Below the pieces are notes generated by a model, which did no database searches, was not told where the DNA came from, and saw only the letters and a program-made list of their open reading frames with translations. A DNA stretch of 64,000 bases from Mercurialis annua (lineage: Eukaryota > Streptophyta > Magnoliopsida > Malpighiales > Euphorbiaceae): assembly GCF_937616625.2 (NCBI RefSeq), contig NC_065573.1, positions 5,285,001-5,349,000 of the forward strand, read 5' to 3'. Position 1 is the first letter of the stretch. Each line of letters starts with the position of its first letter. The translations under genes were made by a program, and so were the position numbers. Shown here in pieces: positions 42,566-56,300 of this stretch.

Positions 42566-43860
42566 CCAACAATTTAGTCTTAAGCCGGGAAAGTTTTGTA
42601 TCTGAAAATGAAATATATCAAATGTATTTTATATTCACTTTTTATTTTTTTATTTTATGATTGTATGAAAATGAGCATTTTGAGTAATTAATTATAATTA
42701 AAAAAGAACAAAGGATCACTTTACCCCTTCAACTTGGCATAAAGTATAAAAAACGTCGAAATTAGAAAAACAAGATCACTTCTATTTTAAACTTGGCAAA
42801 ACCGGTTCAAAAACACCTCTATGCTAACGTGGCACCTTAATTAGAAAGTGAGATTTTAATTTTTAAATAATTAACTCTAATTTAATTTAGTTAACTATAA
42901 TACTTAATAAAATTTAACTAATTATTTAATCTAAAAATTCATCGGGTTTTTTTACACGACCACCACCACTATCTCTCTTCCTCCACCAACTACCGCCGAA
43001 ACCCATCAATAATCGCCCACACCAGCCACTGATTTGTCCGCTTTGAGAGACAAACCCAGATCTGGATTCGAGACGACGATGAGCATCAGCCGGTGAAGAA
43101 TTCGGGCAGCTGCTCATCAGATTAAAAATACTGAATTTTTTTTGCAAAAACTACAAAAAGGTTCTTTTTATTTTTAGTTAATATAAATTTAATATGTAAA
43201 GTCTTCAAAAAATTAAATTGTTTTTTCAATTATTATAGCTTAATTTGCAAAATTTAAAAAATGACCATTTTAACCCTTTTTCCATTAAAAATCACTTTGG
43301 GAGAAAAACCACTATCAATACCGGAGAGTGTATCTCACTCTCTTTGGTGAGAGTGGGAGAGAGGTTTTGTACCAAATTTGAAAAGTTTAGGGTAAAAGTG
43401 ATTGCAGCAACAATTTGTTTGGCAAAAAAAATTGTGTAAAAAGATTTTCATACTAAGAGTTCTTTAAGTATAAAATGTGTATGGAAAAAAGTGTTATGGA
43501 GAAAGTCTTATCTTCTGGTCGTGAGAATAGGTCTTGTTTAAAAAAATTCATTTCATCATAAGATGTTGAATTGTCAATATCCTGGTGCAATCCAGGAAAC
43601 TTTGTCTTTGCCCCCTTTTCATGGTGCAATAAGGTGTCCATGATAATTTGATATGATTTTCAGCCATAGAAGGATGTCCCTATATGATGGAGATATTTTC
43701 CCCAATAGCATGGAAAAGTTTCAGAGGATTCCAAAATTTATTGAAATTCCCCTATGTATTGTGTTTCAATAAGAGGATACCATGTTTAAGCCATGAAACT
43801 AAAAGCAGTAATTTTCATGTGAGCGAACCTTTTATTAGTACGCTCTGATTTTTTCTTGAG
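42566..43860. other. AT-rich intergenic DNA with a possible DNA-transposon remnant
   Basis: 42711-43405 is bounded by weakly matching inverted ends (GGATCACTTTACCCCTTCAA on the left; the right end reversed reads AATCACTTTTACCCTAAAC). No clear target duplication. The centre (42950-43110) is GC-richer with CCACCA words. No gene is supported. Confidence 0.35.
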
Positions 43861-44130
43861 CAGCCTTTATAGTTTTCAACTCAGCGAGATTTGCTCTAAG
43901 TGTTGCTCGAGCCGCCCTTTACGGGTTTTCAACTCGATGAACTCTCTTTTATTGTGCTCTAATTTGAGTTGCCTTTTATAGATTTTCAACTCAGCGAGCT
44001 TTTCTCTAATTTTTGCCAGAGACGCCCTTTGCAGGTTTTCAACTCGACGAGCTCTTTTTTAAAACCTCTAATTTTTGCCCGAGCCGTCCTTTGCGGATTT
44101 TCAACTCGGCAAGCTTTTTATTTTTGTTTT
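43861..44130. repeat. 53-62 bp tandem repeat, five copies
   Basis: TTTTCAACTC starts at 43873, 43926, 43983, 44036 and 44098. Units contain GAGCCGCCCTTTGCGG and CGAGCT. Overlapping short frames are produced by the repeat. Confidence 0.85.
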
Positions 44131-45572
44131 TCAACTTTGTTTTTGTTTTTGCATCTGCTACCTCTCATGTTATGCACCACTATTTGACCTCTCATGCTTA
44201 CAATTGATGGTTGTATTTCATTTCAGTGTTTATTTTAATTGTTTCCCATTAATAATAAAATTGCAATAAAAAACTTTTTGCCAGTGGTTTATCATGGATG
44301 ATTTGTTTGGATAAAGATGTGATTTTGACAAAAAAATGGCTTATGTATTCGTATAGAGAGATTTTAAATGGATAAACGTAACAAGTTATTCGTATGGACA
44401 ACTTGAGCTATCTTTTGGTGGTTGAAATGATTTTTCGTGGCTAGAAAGGGTGTTATTTTTATAGTAGGACTTGAACCTGAGGATTTTGTTCTCAAGTGCC
44501 TACGTACCTATGAGACAAGATCAAAGTCCACATAGTTCGCGATGCTTAGTTTGTATTAGAAGCATGCAAGGTTTCACAAATATAAAAAACGAATGAAGAA
44601 AAGTATCATTTGATAAACATATAGATCCACTCTTAAACATAATATCTTTGGAATTCATTTGTCTTGACTGAATTGCCAACAATTATGTCTATATTAGCTA
44701 AGATCAGAGCTTCGTTCAGATATACCTTTTTACTATGTACACATTATTGAGTCGTAGTGTTCATAATCCTTATAATAAGAGTAGCTCTTTCATGGCCTTA
44801 TTTCAATTTCTTTTTTCTTTTCTATTTTCTTTTTTCTCTTTTCTCACGTTTTTTTTTCTCTTTTTTCTTTTTAATTGGCCTCCCTTAATCGAGCATCTCG
44901 AAAATCTTATCACGACTCTTATTGATCTAAGATATTGTCCATGGCTTTTCATATTCATCTCAGGTATAAGAGGAAGAATTTATCAGATGCGAAAGGATTT
45001 GTCACTCTGAAATTTTACTAATGTAATTTTATTTGAATTCGGTTACGATGCATTGAAAACTTCTTGGATGACGTCAAATAGACCTCCCTTGACTTGAATT
45101 TAGCTACGATGACTTGAAATATAGAACAACATAATTTTTTCTTGATAAACCGCCCCCATATTTGAAATCTGAATGGAATTAACATTTAGCCGAATCCACT
45201 TTAGTAAATAACATTATTTTAAGGGACCTGCTCCTTTTAAAGAGCTTCAAGTTGTTCTGCCATTTTCTGAATTTCAAGCAGAACCTTATTTTTTTACTTC
45301 TTCATATAGAGATTCGATCAATTTGTTTATCAACATTAGTTTTTATTCATTCATTCCTAATATTTATTTGACCATGCATGTTTTAAGATATGAATATAAA
45401 AATAGAGTGCAAAAGGGATAGTGAAAAGAAAGGACATTATGTTTTAAAAAAATTACATTTTAATAAATTTGAAAATTGATTGGTAATATTTATGGCAGTT
45501 AAAATGAAAATAAAAAATTATTTTGAGCTATCATTTGATAAGTAGTGTTTCTTAATTGTAGAGACCGTGTTT
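44131..45572. other. AT-rich intergenic DNA
   Basis: A pyrimidine tract (TTTTCTTTTC words) lies at 44805-44875. No gene, RNA or paired repeat found. Confidence 0.55.
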
Positions 45573-45712
45573 GTCAGGACCCAAAATATTGAGCCGCGAC
45601 CGGCGCTAAGGATTAGGAGTGGTAGCTCCGAAACCTGTAGTAAGCCTAAAATAACTCAAAACGTTTTCGCAAATAATGCAACACATACGTAATTGGAAGC
45701 AAACATAAATAT
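45573..45712 (-). repeat. LTR-end fragment related to the adjacent LARD LTR
   Basis: TGTCAGGACCC, GCGACCGGCGCTAAGG, AGGAGTGGTAGC and CCTGTAGTAAGCCT parallel the outer end of the LTR at 45713. It is diverged and only about 140 bp long, so a second, older copy of the family lies next to the newer one. Confidence 0.6.
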
Positions 45713-48038
45713 TGTCACGACCCCAAATCTGGAGTCGAGACCGGCGCTAGAGAATGGGAGTGGTAGCGCCGTAACCCGTAGCAAACCTGAAAACATTGTA
45801 AATTTTTCGCTTTCAAATCAAACATTCATTCATAAAACGGTTTTATAATACTATAACCCCATTTAAAATAAACATCAGAGTTAAAATACTTAATACATAA
45901 ACATTAAAACACTAGTCTACTGCGGATTTCTAGAATAAAAATCTTCTTTTCATATCTTTAATAAAATGACTCCCGAGGAAATAAAATTTTGAAAGTTTTC
46001 ATCGAATCATCATTTAGTTTCCTGTAAAATTGGATGGACAACGGGGTCAGTATAAAACTGAGTGAATTCAGAATATTACTATTAAATATTATATAAAGGG
46101 TAAAACACTTTAAAACCACTTTATGTAAAGTATACTCTTTTGAAATCATTTTCAATACTCTTCTCAATTGAATTCAACATCTACACTCTTTTCAAATACC
46201 TTAAAAATATTTATAGAAAATATTTTTAAACTCAATAAAATTTTAATTAATCTATAGCATTAATACTATAGACAATCACTTATAAGCAAGTTAAATCATT
46301 TTTAAAAAAAACATAGAAGGCATACCAAATATGCTCTACATCTCTAAAACTTATAATCACATGAACATCATATCAACAATTGTGATATCCATCTCTGTAA
46401 TTATTCACCAAGCGCTAGGTCTGTAACCAAGAACACAACACAGGCTTACAGCCTAGCCAAACTCTTTCTAGGCCACCTGACGGGTAACCCTTCTACTTCA
46501 TTAGCAGGCTCGACCCTTCTCCCTTCACCGGCCATCATTCAGGACTTAGCCCGATGTCATGCGCATTGACACCAAACAAAATATTCTCCCATGTGCATAT
46601 CTCTATCTCAGCACATAATCACAAGTGCATATCACAACTCAGCACCTCTCACATACATTATTACAGAGTGGCATATCACCAAAATAAATCTCAAACCATT
46701 TAAGTACAACCAAATCACAATTTGGCCACAAACCAAATCACAAAAAATGTCAACATCAAACACTTTAATGCATCATTTACCCAATAAAATGATTATCCAC
46801 TAGCCAAAAAGGCATGTCACATCTATCAACATTGAATCAATATCTCATAAGCATAAAAGTTTTACAACAATTAAATAATCATATTGATTCAAATCAACAT
46901 CTCTTTCATTATAACAACATTTAGCTAAGCACCTTTCAGTCATATTCCAAAATAATTCAATAACATATTTCAAATACAGTAAATCTTCACATATTGAATA
47001 TTAAAATAATAATTCGATCTCAATAGCAAAGGCTAGCATATATATTCGTAAATATCTTCACATTGCACATAAAATCAAATATAGCTTTACACCTTTACTT
47101 TGAATATTTCATATATAAAATAAATATACTTTACATAATATTTAAGAGTAGTAGTATAAACTCACAGTTCTTTCGCTAATCCAAACATTAGCAAGAAAAA
47201 TGGCCAGAGCACGACGAACCAAAAAGGATATCTTTGGCCAAAAATTAATTCACGGTTATGATATGTTTTTCGGCAGAAGTTTATGAAACAAAAATATTAG
47301 AGTTGAAGAGGACGTCGATACCTTCGATTTTATATAAAGAACATCGAATTCCGATATCGGTGTAGAGAGATATCGACCAAACAAGCTCGACATATCAAAA
47401 CCGCTTTTCAGATAATATATCGATTAGAGAAGAAAACGTACTATAAACGTTTTCTATATATAATAGACTAATATATCGCCACGTGTCAATGCGATTGCGT
47501 GACACTTGTCGTTGCACATGCGCGCCACGTGTCATTGTGCATGCGTGCCACGTGTCGCCGCACATGCTCGACTCGTGTGTCCACTTATTCATCGCCACAT
47601 GTCGCTTTGCATGCACGCCTCACGTCGAGCCATGTGTCTACTTGCTTCTATGCCACGTGTCCCTACTCTTTACTTTCTATATTCTTAAATTTTTTTTACG
47701 TCCTAAATTTCGTATCTCGACGTTTTTTATTTTCGGAATTCTGTCCGAAATTTTCAGCTCTCCAATTACAGATTTTGATATATTAATTTTTTTTATTTTA
47801 ACCTCTATTTTACCAAATACTATTCTACACGCGTATTTCACTTGATATAAACGTTTATCCATTTTAATATAATTATAACTCCAAATATAATTATATCTCA
47901 TCCTTAAAACATAATTTATTTATCCTCTAAATATATTATATTTATTTTTATATAAAAAACGACACGTATTTCATCGGATTTTCAACGAAACGTGTATCAC
48001 ACGTCAATTCGTACGTCATAACAATGAGGGATATTACA
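45713..48038 (-). repeat. 3' LTR of the LARD (2.3 kb)
   Basis: Plus-strand outer end TGTCACGACCCC, inner end GGGATATTACA, giving TG...CA on the minus strand. Carries the G-box cluster at 47478-47662. Confidence 0.8.
47478..47662. promoter_or_regulatory. G-box (CACGTG) cluster inside the LTR
   Basis: Four perfect CACGTG palindromes (47480, 47526, 47549, 47654), mostly as GCCACGTGTC, plus degenerate versions (GCCACATGTC, GCCATGTGTC, GACACTTGTC) within 185 bp, alternating with GCATGC words. This lies about 380-560 bp from the 5' edge of the LTR on the minus strand, that is in U3. CACGTG is bound by plant bZIP and bHLH factors. The truncated 5' LTR lacks this part. Confidence 0.7.
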
Positions 48039-48050
48039 TTCTTCCCCTTA
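48039..48050 (-). promoter_or_regulatory. Polypurine tract of the LARD
   Basis: TAAGGGGAAGAA on the minus strand directly before the 3' LTR. Confidence 0.7.
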
Positions 48051-51000
48051 GAATAATTCATCCTCGAATTATAACTCAAGACTATGAGTATGAATTTCAA
48101 TTTGGACTAATTTATTTTTGTTTCTTATTCTTTTAACTACTTTTGATATCTTAGTATCTGTTACAACATTCAATAATCTCCCATTATTGAATCCACTTTT
48201 CATTTTGTACATACCCAAATATCATACTTCTTTCTTATTCCAATTTCTTTCATCCCTTTCAGCATTTACTATATTCTCATAACTCTTTACTCTTTTCATG
48301 TTTCTAAGTTACGCACGTTAAACTCATACTTACCATATCCTTGTATCAAATCTTGTTTCCTTAACTTTGAAACTTACACATTTAGGTGTAACCTTTCATC
48401 TTACTATCCAATTTGATAATAACTTACCATTCATCATCCATTTCATTTCCCTTATTTCCTTCTTAACCCTACATTTCCAACGATTTCACTTCCAATCATC
48501 TATTGATACTTTTTCAATGTAATGACTTTACTTTCATCCACTAGGTTTAAAACACTTTCTACCTTTGCCTTACACTCATATATCATTTATCTTTCAGTCG
48601 CTATCTTTTTCTTCATATTTTTAATCGTATTCAACGATTTACTATATATCTTTCTTTCATTATATGATCAATCATCAAATTGTAATCCAATTCTCACTAC
48701 TCAATTGTTGAGTATTCCAATACATTATTTTCCTTTATGATATTAGAATCCATAACTCGGTTATCACTATACAGTCGTTGATTATTTCCATTACAATCCA
48801 ACGATACGTACATTATCGTTTCTTATTCTTACCATAACTTTAGCCATAAATACTTATCACAACGTCCCTCCTTATATCTTTCAACCCAATTATGTACCAT
48901 TCATATGTCACATTAACGAGAATGTCTTTTACTCTTTTTACCACTTTTCAGTATATGAACTTATTATAACAGTAACTTTATACACAACGTCCATTAATCC
49001 AATACATCTTGTCTTTATGGTTGTCACTTATTTCCTGGTTTATACAGCTATCACTTTACTCTTTATCTCCCCATATTATAATCCATTTTTAATAATTTCA
49101 CTTTATATCACAACTTATGATTTTACCTTTCTAAATTTCGTGTCACTTCTCGATTTGTTAAGACCTTTTTCATCTACTATCATTTATCACTTCACAAGTT
49201 CTTCATTCCCGAAAACAATACTTAATTCTGTGTCGGAAACTTACCACCTTATATTAGACTTCTTTCTCAAGGAAATTATAGTATTTCCGAGTTAAGAATC
49301 TATTTAATGTTTCTGCATCACACGAGAGACTATCCAAAGATTATGTACTCACCGTGTTTGCTATAACATTTACTTTTCAGAATGCACTTGTAGTGTAATC
49401 TTAGTTTTGAAATGATTCAGATCATTTTCTCTGCTTGAGATCCAATTTACTTTCCTTTGTGAAAATCTCATTGATTACATCATACAACTCTTGTCTCTAC
49501 TAAGCACATAACTGTCTACTACAACTACAACTTCAATCATCAGAAAGGATATGTCCAATATCCAATTGTCTTGTTTTCTTATCTCATGACTTCAACTATC
49601 AGAGAAAACACATTCATATCTCAATCACTTGAATCTTAATCCCATTTTCCATTTAATTCTTATTCTCACTATGGCAATCCTTAAATCTGTATCCATCACT
49701 TTATATGACTCTAATGTCAACTTTCATTCACATCTTCTCTATTTACTTTTCTTACTCTCATGCTTACTTACTCATTTCCTTTGCTTCACAACATTCTTAC
49801 CTTTACATGTCACCTTTTATCTTTAATTATTATTTTTCGTACTTTATTACTTTTTTTCGTGCTTCCATTCTTTATTTTCACTCATCTGTTCTTTTACTTA
49901 TACCTCTTTAAGTAAAATTAGGAATCCCATTCATGATCAATACACGAGACTTATCAATTATCTTTCATCGGAGTCACTTTCCATACTCATTCTGTTAATC
50001 CTTTATTCATCTCCGTTTTTTACTTCTAGCTTACTCCTTTTTCTTTTCATCATCAATCGTAATAGATGTATTAATACTTTAGTATTAGCATCATCTTTAA
50101 CCACCAATGCAACTTACTAGTTACGACTTTACTTCTTATTATAAGATAGTCCTACACAATCAAGTTTTGTCTCTCACTTGATGTCTTTCTACATCTTGTA
50201 CTATGCTGCTCTACGTCTAGTACGATGTCTAGCTATAAAGATCTTAATCGATCTACTTGTTCGATCCGCCGCGCAATCCTTACATCGCGAAGGATATACC
50301 TATCTTAAATTATCAATATCATTAAATAGGATACCCGGTAATACTACTCTATCGTTATCGAATTTCTACTCGGGTAGAAATTCGGACATTCAATAAGAAT
50401 TTCTTCTTATATTTGAATATCATAACGTACTTGAATTCTTTGCCCCATGATCACTGTTGATATCTTGAACCTTTTCCGATACTACAGAGTTATGTCCAGC
50501 CATACTTATTAAGTACTCAAATTCAATTTAAAACTTAAGGCCTCCCCTTTTGCTTTTCAATAACCTTCCACTTTTTGAAAATCAAAGAAAATCTTGTTAA
50601 TTTTTTTTTGTGATCAAATTTTTTTAAGTAAAACTCGTTTGAAAACAATTTGACTATTCTTTAATATGTTACTTTAGACATTTCCAACTCTGCAGAAATC
50701 AATCTTTGCTTTCTTCTTTCATTGATCATTGTGATTCAACTATAACGCCTAGATCACTATCAACATCTATCGTTATATCCTTATTCGACTACAGTCTATC
50801 TTTGTTCAAGTTTAACAGCTATATCAATAGTTTAATCGATACATATTCAACCACTATAACACATATCAAATAACAATTAACATTCAAACATTTATATTTA
50901 AAATATCTCAAAGATCATGACCCACTAATTCACTTGGATCAATTCCTGCATCACTTAATCTCCATGTAAAATTTAATGCACGATTTATGTCCCTTATAGT

Positions 51001-52056
51001 TCTCATACCACTAAAGGTTATATTCATCATTACGGGGTGGATTGGGCCATTGTAAATGTTACTCTAAATGCACTATATTGTAACCGTGCTTGACTGTTGT
51101 ATCCTCAAAATTCATATTCACGTACAAATATAACTCCACATATTCAAATCATAACCCATTGATGCATCTAACATTGATCTCTATCATATTCGACAGGAAT
51201 ATATATGTTCAACTTCATACATTCATCGGCGTACTCAAACACTAATATTTCACTTTTCTTTAGCGTCTCTAACCATTCTCTCAGAACATCTACCTTATGG
51301 TTTCTCTTTCTTAATTATCATAGGCCACTCTATTCATACCTCATATAGGATCTCTATATCACAAGAGTACTATTAGCACTTATCCACCGTGCAACCTTGT
51401 CCAAAAATTAATCCTCACTAAACTTTTGTGATTCAAGTTCTACCGATTCCTCCAATACTTTCTCTTATCTCACTACGTACCTATATTCTGTTAATCTTTT
51501 TTTTTTAATTATTTTCCTCATTCAAATCATACTTCACTTTATAAATATTTTCCAAAATCTTACCCTTAGCCTTTCTAGGATGATTCTCTAACTCACATGA
51601 TTTCTCATACCCATGTCCTAACTGTATGCCAACATCTTCGGAAGGTAAATATAATCTATCGCGGTTAATCCTATAATCCGACAAAGTTAACAATCAAAAG
51701 TCTAACAATCAAACAATCAATCACAGCATACATCATTCCATATATCACATCATTTCAACCATATAATGCCAAAGCATAATAATCACATCACCTAAATATC
51801 TCAACCATGCCATCACTTATCACATATCTTAATCATAAACAACAATACCAGCAAATCACAATTTCAACAAACATGACTCAACCTTAAAGAAAGAGATTTA
51901 AAAACTTTTGAAAATCAAACGAAACGTTTTCAGAATTGACATGACCTGGATCCTAATATTCGTAGTAGTATTCCTAGGTACTCAATAAATACCAATCACA
52001 TCACAACAATACAACCAATCACTTCATAGAGCACACAATAGTCGCAATGGCCTAAG
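48051..52056 (-). other. Internal non-coding region of the LARD
   Basis: About 4 kb, AT-rich and pyrimidine-rich on the plus strand, scattered with CTTTC and TCATT words. All open frames are short and look compositional. No primer site could be recognised next to 52057. Confidence 0.7.
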
Positions 52057-53316
52057 TATAACGACCCGAAATCTCGAGTCGAGACCGGCGCTAGCGAATG
52101 GGAGTTGTAACTCCGTAACCCGTAGCAAGCCTGAAAACATTGTAAATTTTTCGCTTTAAAATCAAACATTCATTCATAAAACTGTTTTATAATACTATAA
52201 CCCCATTTAAAATAAACATCAGAGTTAAAATACTTAATACATAGACTTTAAAACACTAATCTACTGCGGAATTCTAGAATAAAAATCTTCTTTTCATATC
52301 TTGAATAAAATGACTACCGAGGAAATAAAACTTTGAAAGTTTTCATCGGATCATCATTTAGTTTCCTGTAAAATTGGATGGACAACGGGGTCAGTATAAA
52401 ACTGAGTGAATTCAGAATATTACTAATAAATATTACATAAAGGATAAAACACTTTAAAACCACTTTATGTAAAATACACTCTTTTGAAATCATTTTCAAT
52501 ACTCTTCTCAATTAAATTCAACATCTACACTCTTTTCAAATATCTTGAAAATATTTATAGAAAATATTTTTAAACTCAATAGAATCTTAATTAATATATA
52601 GCATTAACACTATAGACAATCACTTATAAGCAAGTTAAATCATTTAAAAAAAAACATAGAAGACATACCAAATATGCTCCACATATCTAAAACTTATAAT
52701 CACATGAACATCATATCAACAATTGTGATATCCATCTCTGTAATTATTCACACAGCGCTAGGTTTGTAACCAAGAATACAACACTGGCTTACAGCCTAAC
52801 CAAACTCTTTCTAGGCCACCTGACGGGTACCCTTCTACTTCATTAGCAGGCTCGGCCCTTCTCCCTTCACCGGCCATCATTCAGGACTTAGCCCAATGTC
52901 ATGCGCATTGTCAGCAAACAAAATATTCTCCCATGTGCATATCTCTATCTCAGCACATAATCACAAGTGCATATCACAACTCAGCACCTCTCACATACAT
53001 TATTACAGAGCGGCATATCATTAACATAAACCTCAAACCATTCCACAACCAAATCACCATTTGGCCAAAAAATCAAATCACAAAATAATTTGAACACCAA
53101 ATACTTTAATGCATCATTTACCCAATCGAATGACAATCCACTAGCCAAAAAGGCATGTCACATTTATCAACATTGAATCACTATCTCATAAGCATAAAAG
53201 CTTTACAACAATCAAATAATCATATTGATTCAAATCAACACCTCTTTCATTATAACAACATTTAGCTAAGCATCTTTCAGTCATATTCCAAAATAATTTA
53301 ATAACTTATTTCAAAT
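52057..53316 (-). repeat. 5' LTR of the LARD, truncated
   Basis: Matches 45713-46968 over 1.26 kb, including CTACTGCGGA, GGATGGACAACGGGGTCAGT and CCACCTGACGGGTA. The outer TG has decayed to TA. Ends at the first satellite monomer. Confidence 0.85.
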
Positions 53317-56300
53317 GTGAAACGTTTGGATTTGTTTCGTAATGTTTTAAATGTTTTGCTTAAATTGCTAAAATGGAGAAACGTTTGGATTTGTCTCTTA
53401 ACGTTTGTAAATGTTTGGCTTAAATTGCTAAAAAGGTGAAACGTTTGGTTTTGTTTCGCAATGTATGTAAACATTCAGCTTAAATCTCTAAAAAGGTGAA
53501 ACATTTGGATTTGTTTCAGAATGTTTGTAAACGTTTGGATTAAATTGCTAAAAAGTTGAAATGCTTGGATTTGTTTCGTAACGTCTGTAAACGTTTGGCT
53601 TAAATTACTAAAAAGGTGAAACGCTTGGATTTGTTTCGAAATGTTTGTAAAGGTTTCGTTTAAATCGCTAAAAATGTGAAATGTTTGGATTTGTTTTGTA
53701 CCTTTTTAAACGTTTGGCTGAAATTGCTAAAAATGAGAAACGCTTGGTTTTGTTTCGTAACGTTTGTAAAGGTTTGGCTTAAATAGCTAAAAATGTGAAA
53801 CTTTTGGATTTGTTTCGTAACGTTTTAAATGTTTGGTTTTGGTTCGTAACATTTGTAAACGTTTCGCTTAAATCGCTAAAAAGTTGACACTTTTGGATTT
53901 TTTCGTAAAGTTTGTAAACGTTTGGCTTAAATTTCTAAAAAGGCGAAAGTTTGGATTTGTTTCGTAACATTTTGTAAACGTTTGGCATAAATCGCTAAAA
54001 AGGTGAAACGTTTTAATTTGTTTCGTAATGTTTGTAAATGTTTGGCTTAAATCTCTAAAAAGCTGAAACGTTTGAATTTGTTTGGAAACGTTTGTAAACG
54101 TTTGGCTTAAATTGCTATAAAGGTGAAACGTTTGGATTTGTTTTGTAACTTTTGTGAACGTTCGGCTTAAATCGCTAAATAGGTGAAATGCTAGGATTTG
54201 TTTTTCAACGTTTGTAAACGCTTGGCTTAAATTGCTAAAAAGGTAAAACATTAGAAATTGTTTCATAATATTTGTAAACGTTTGGCTTAAATTGCTAAAA
54301 TGATAAAACGTTTGGATTTGTTTCGTAATGTTTTAAACGTTTGGTTTTGTTTTGTAACATTTATAAATGTTCAGCTCTAATCGCTAAAAATATGAAACGT
54401 TTGTATTTGTTTCATAATGTTTATAAACGTTTGGCTTAAATCGTTAAAAAGGTAAAACGTTTGGATTTGTTTCGTAACATTTTAAACGTTTGGATTTGTT
54501 TCGGAACGTTTGTAAACGTTTGGCTTAAATCGCTAAAAAGGTGAAATGTTTGGATTTGTTTCGTAATGTTTGTAAACTTTTGGCATAAATCGCTAAAAAT
54601 GTGAAACGTTTGGATTTGTTTCGTAACGTTTTAAACGTTTGGCTTAAATCGCTAAAATGGAGAAACGTTTGGATTTGTTTCGTAACGTTTGTAAATGTTT
54701 GGCTTAAATTGCTAAAAAGGTGAAACGTTTGGTTTTGTTTCGTAATGTATGTAAACGTTCGGCTTAAATCTCTAAAAAAGTGAAATGTTGGGATTTATTT
54801 CGGAATGTTTGTAAACGTTTGAATTAAATTGCTAAAAAGTTGAAATGCTTGGATTTGTTTCGTAACGTTTGTAAACGTTTGGCTTAAATTACTAAAAAGG
54901 TGAAACGCTTGGATTTGTTTCGGAACGTTTGTAAAAATTTCGCTTAAATCGCTAAAAATGTGAAATGTTTGGATTTATTTCGGAACGTTTTAAACGTTTG
55001 GCTGAAATTGCTAAAAATGTGAAACGCTTGGTTTTGTTTCGTAACGTTTGTAAAGGTTTGACTTAAATCGCTAAAAATGTGAAACTTTTGGATTTGTTTC
55101 ATAATGTTTTAAATGTTTGGTTTTGTCTCGTAACGTTTATAAACGTTCGGCTTAAATCGCTAAAAATGTGAAACGTTTGTATTTGTTTCGTAACGTTTGT
55201 AAACGTTTGGGTTAAATCATTAAAAAGGTGAAACGTTTGGATTTTTTTGTAACGTTTTAAACGTTTGGTTTTGTTTCGTAACATTTGTAAACGTTTTGTT
55301 TAAATCGCTAAAAATGTGAAACGTTTGTATTTGTTTTATGACGTTTGTAAAAGTTTGGCTTAAATAGTTAAAAAGGGAAAACGTTTAGATTTGTTTCGTA
55401 ACATTTCAAACGTTTGGCTTAAATCGTTAAAATGGGGAAACGTTTGAATTTGTTTCGTAATGTTTGTAAACGTTTGGCAAAAATCGCTAAAAAGGTGAAA
55501 CATTTGATTTTGTTTCGCAACGTTTATAAACGTTCGGCTTAAATCGCTAATATGGCAAAATGTTTGCATTTATTTCGTAACGTTTGTAAATGTTTGGCTT
55601 AAATTGCTAAAAAGGTGAAACGCTTGGATTTATTTCGCGACGATTGTAAAGTTTAAGCTTAAATCGCTAAAAAGGTGAAACGTTTGGATTTGTTTCATAA
55701 CGTTTGTAAACGTTTGGCTTAAATGGCTATAAAGGGGAAACGTTTGGATTTCTTTTGTAACGTTTGTAAACGTTTTGCTTAAATCGCAAAATAGGAGAAA
55801 CGTTTGGATTTGTTTTGTAACGTTTGTAAACGTTTGGCTTAAATTGCTAAAAAGGTAAAACGTTTGGAATTGTTTCGTAACCTTTGTAAACGTTTGGCTT
55901 AAATTGCTAAAAAGATAAAACGTTTGTATTTGTTTCGTAATGTTTTAAACGTTTGGATTTTTTTCGTAATGTTTTAAACGTTTGGATTTTTTTCGTAATG
56001 TTTTAAACGTTTGGATTTGTTTCGTAACGTTTATAAACGTTCGGCTTAAATCGCTAAAAATGTGAAACATTTGTATTTGTTTCGTAATGTATATAAACGT
56101 TTGGTTTAAATCGTTAAAAAGGTGAAACGTTTGGATTTGTTTCGTAACATTTTAAACGTTTGGATTTGTTTCGTAGCGTTTGTAAACGTTTGGCTTAAAT
56201 AGCTCAAAAGGTGAAATGTTTGGATTTGTTTCGTAATGTTTGTAAACTTTTGGCATAAATCGCTAAAAATGTGAAACGTTTGGATTTGTTTCGTATCGTT

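Larger units (their letters stand above)
45713..53316 (-). mobile_element. Large non-autonomous LTR element (LARD), 5' LTR truncated
   Basis: Direct repeats at 45713-48038 and 52057-53316 enclose about 4 kb without any coding frame. On the minus strand the 3' LTR begins TGTAATATCC directly after a purine tract TAAGGGGAAGAA (48050-48039), preceded by AATTCGAGGATGAATT, as at the 3' end of Del/Tekay-type gypsy elements. The internal part is strongly pyrimidine-biased on the plus strand and has no gag or pol similarity. This fits a LARD mobilised by a related autonomous element. The right (5') LTR is cut by the satellite at 53317. Confidence 0.75.

Noticed and set aside
47483..47845. Plus-strand frames with Cys/His-rich peptides near 47.5 kb
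   Set aside because: They arise from the repeated CACGTG/GCATGC words of the LTR; Cys and His spacing follows the DNA repeat, not a zinc finger.
48051..52056. Coding potential inside the LARD
   Set aside because: Frames on both strands are short and follow pyrimidine bias. None shows gag, RT or integrase motifs.
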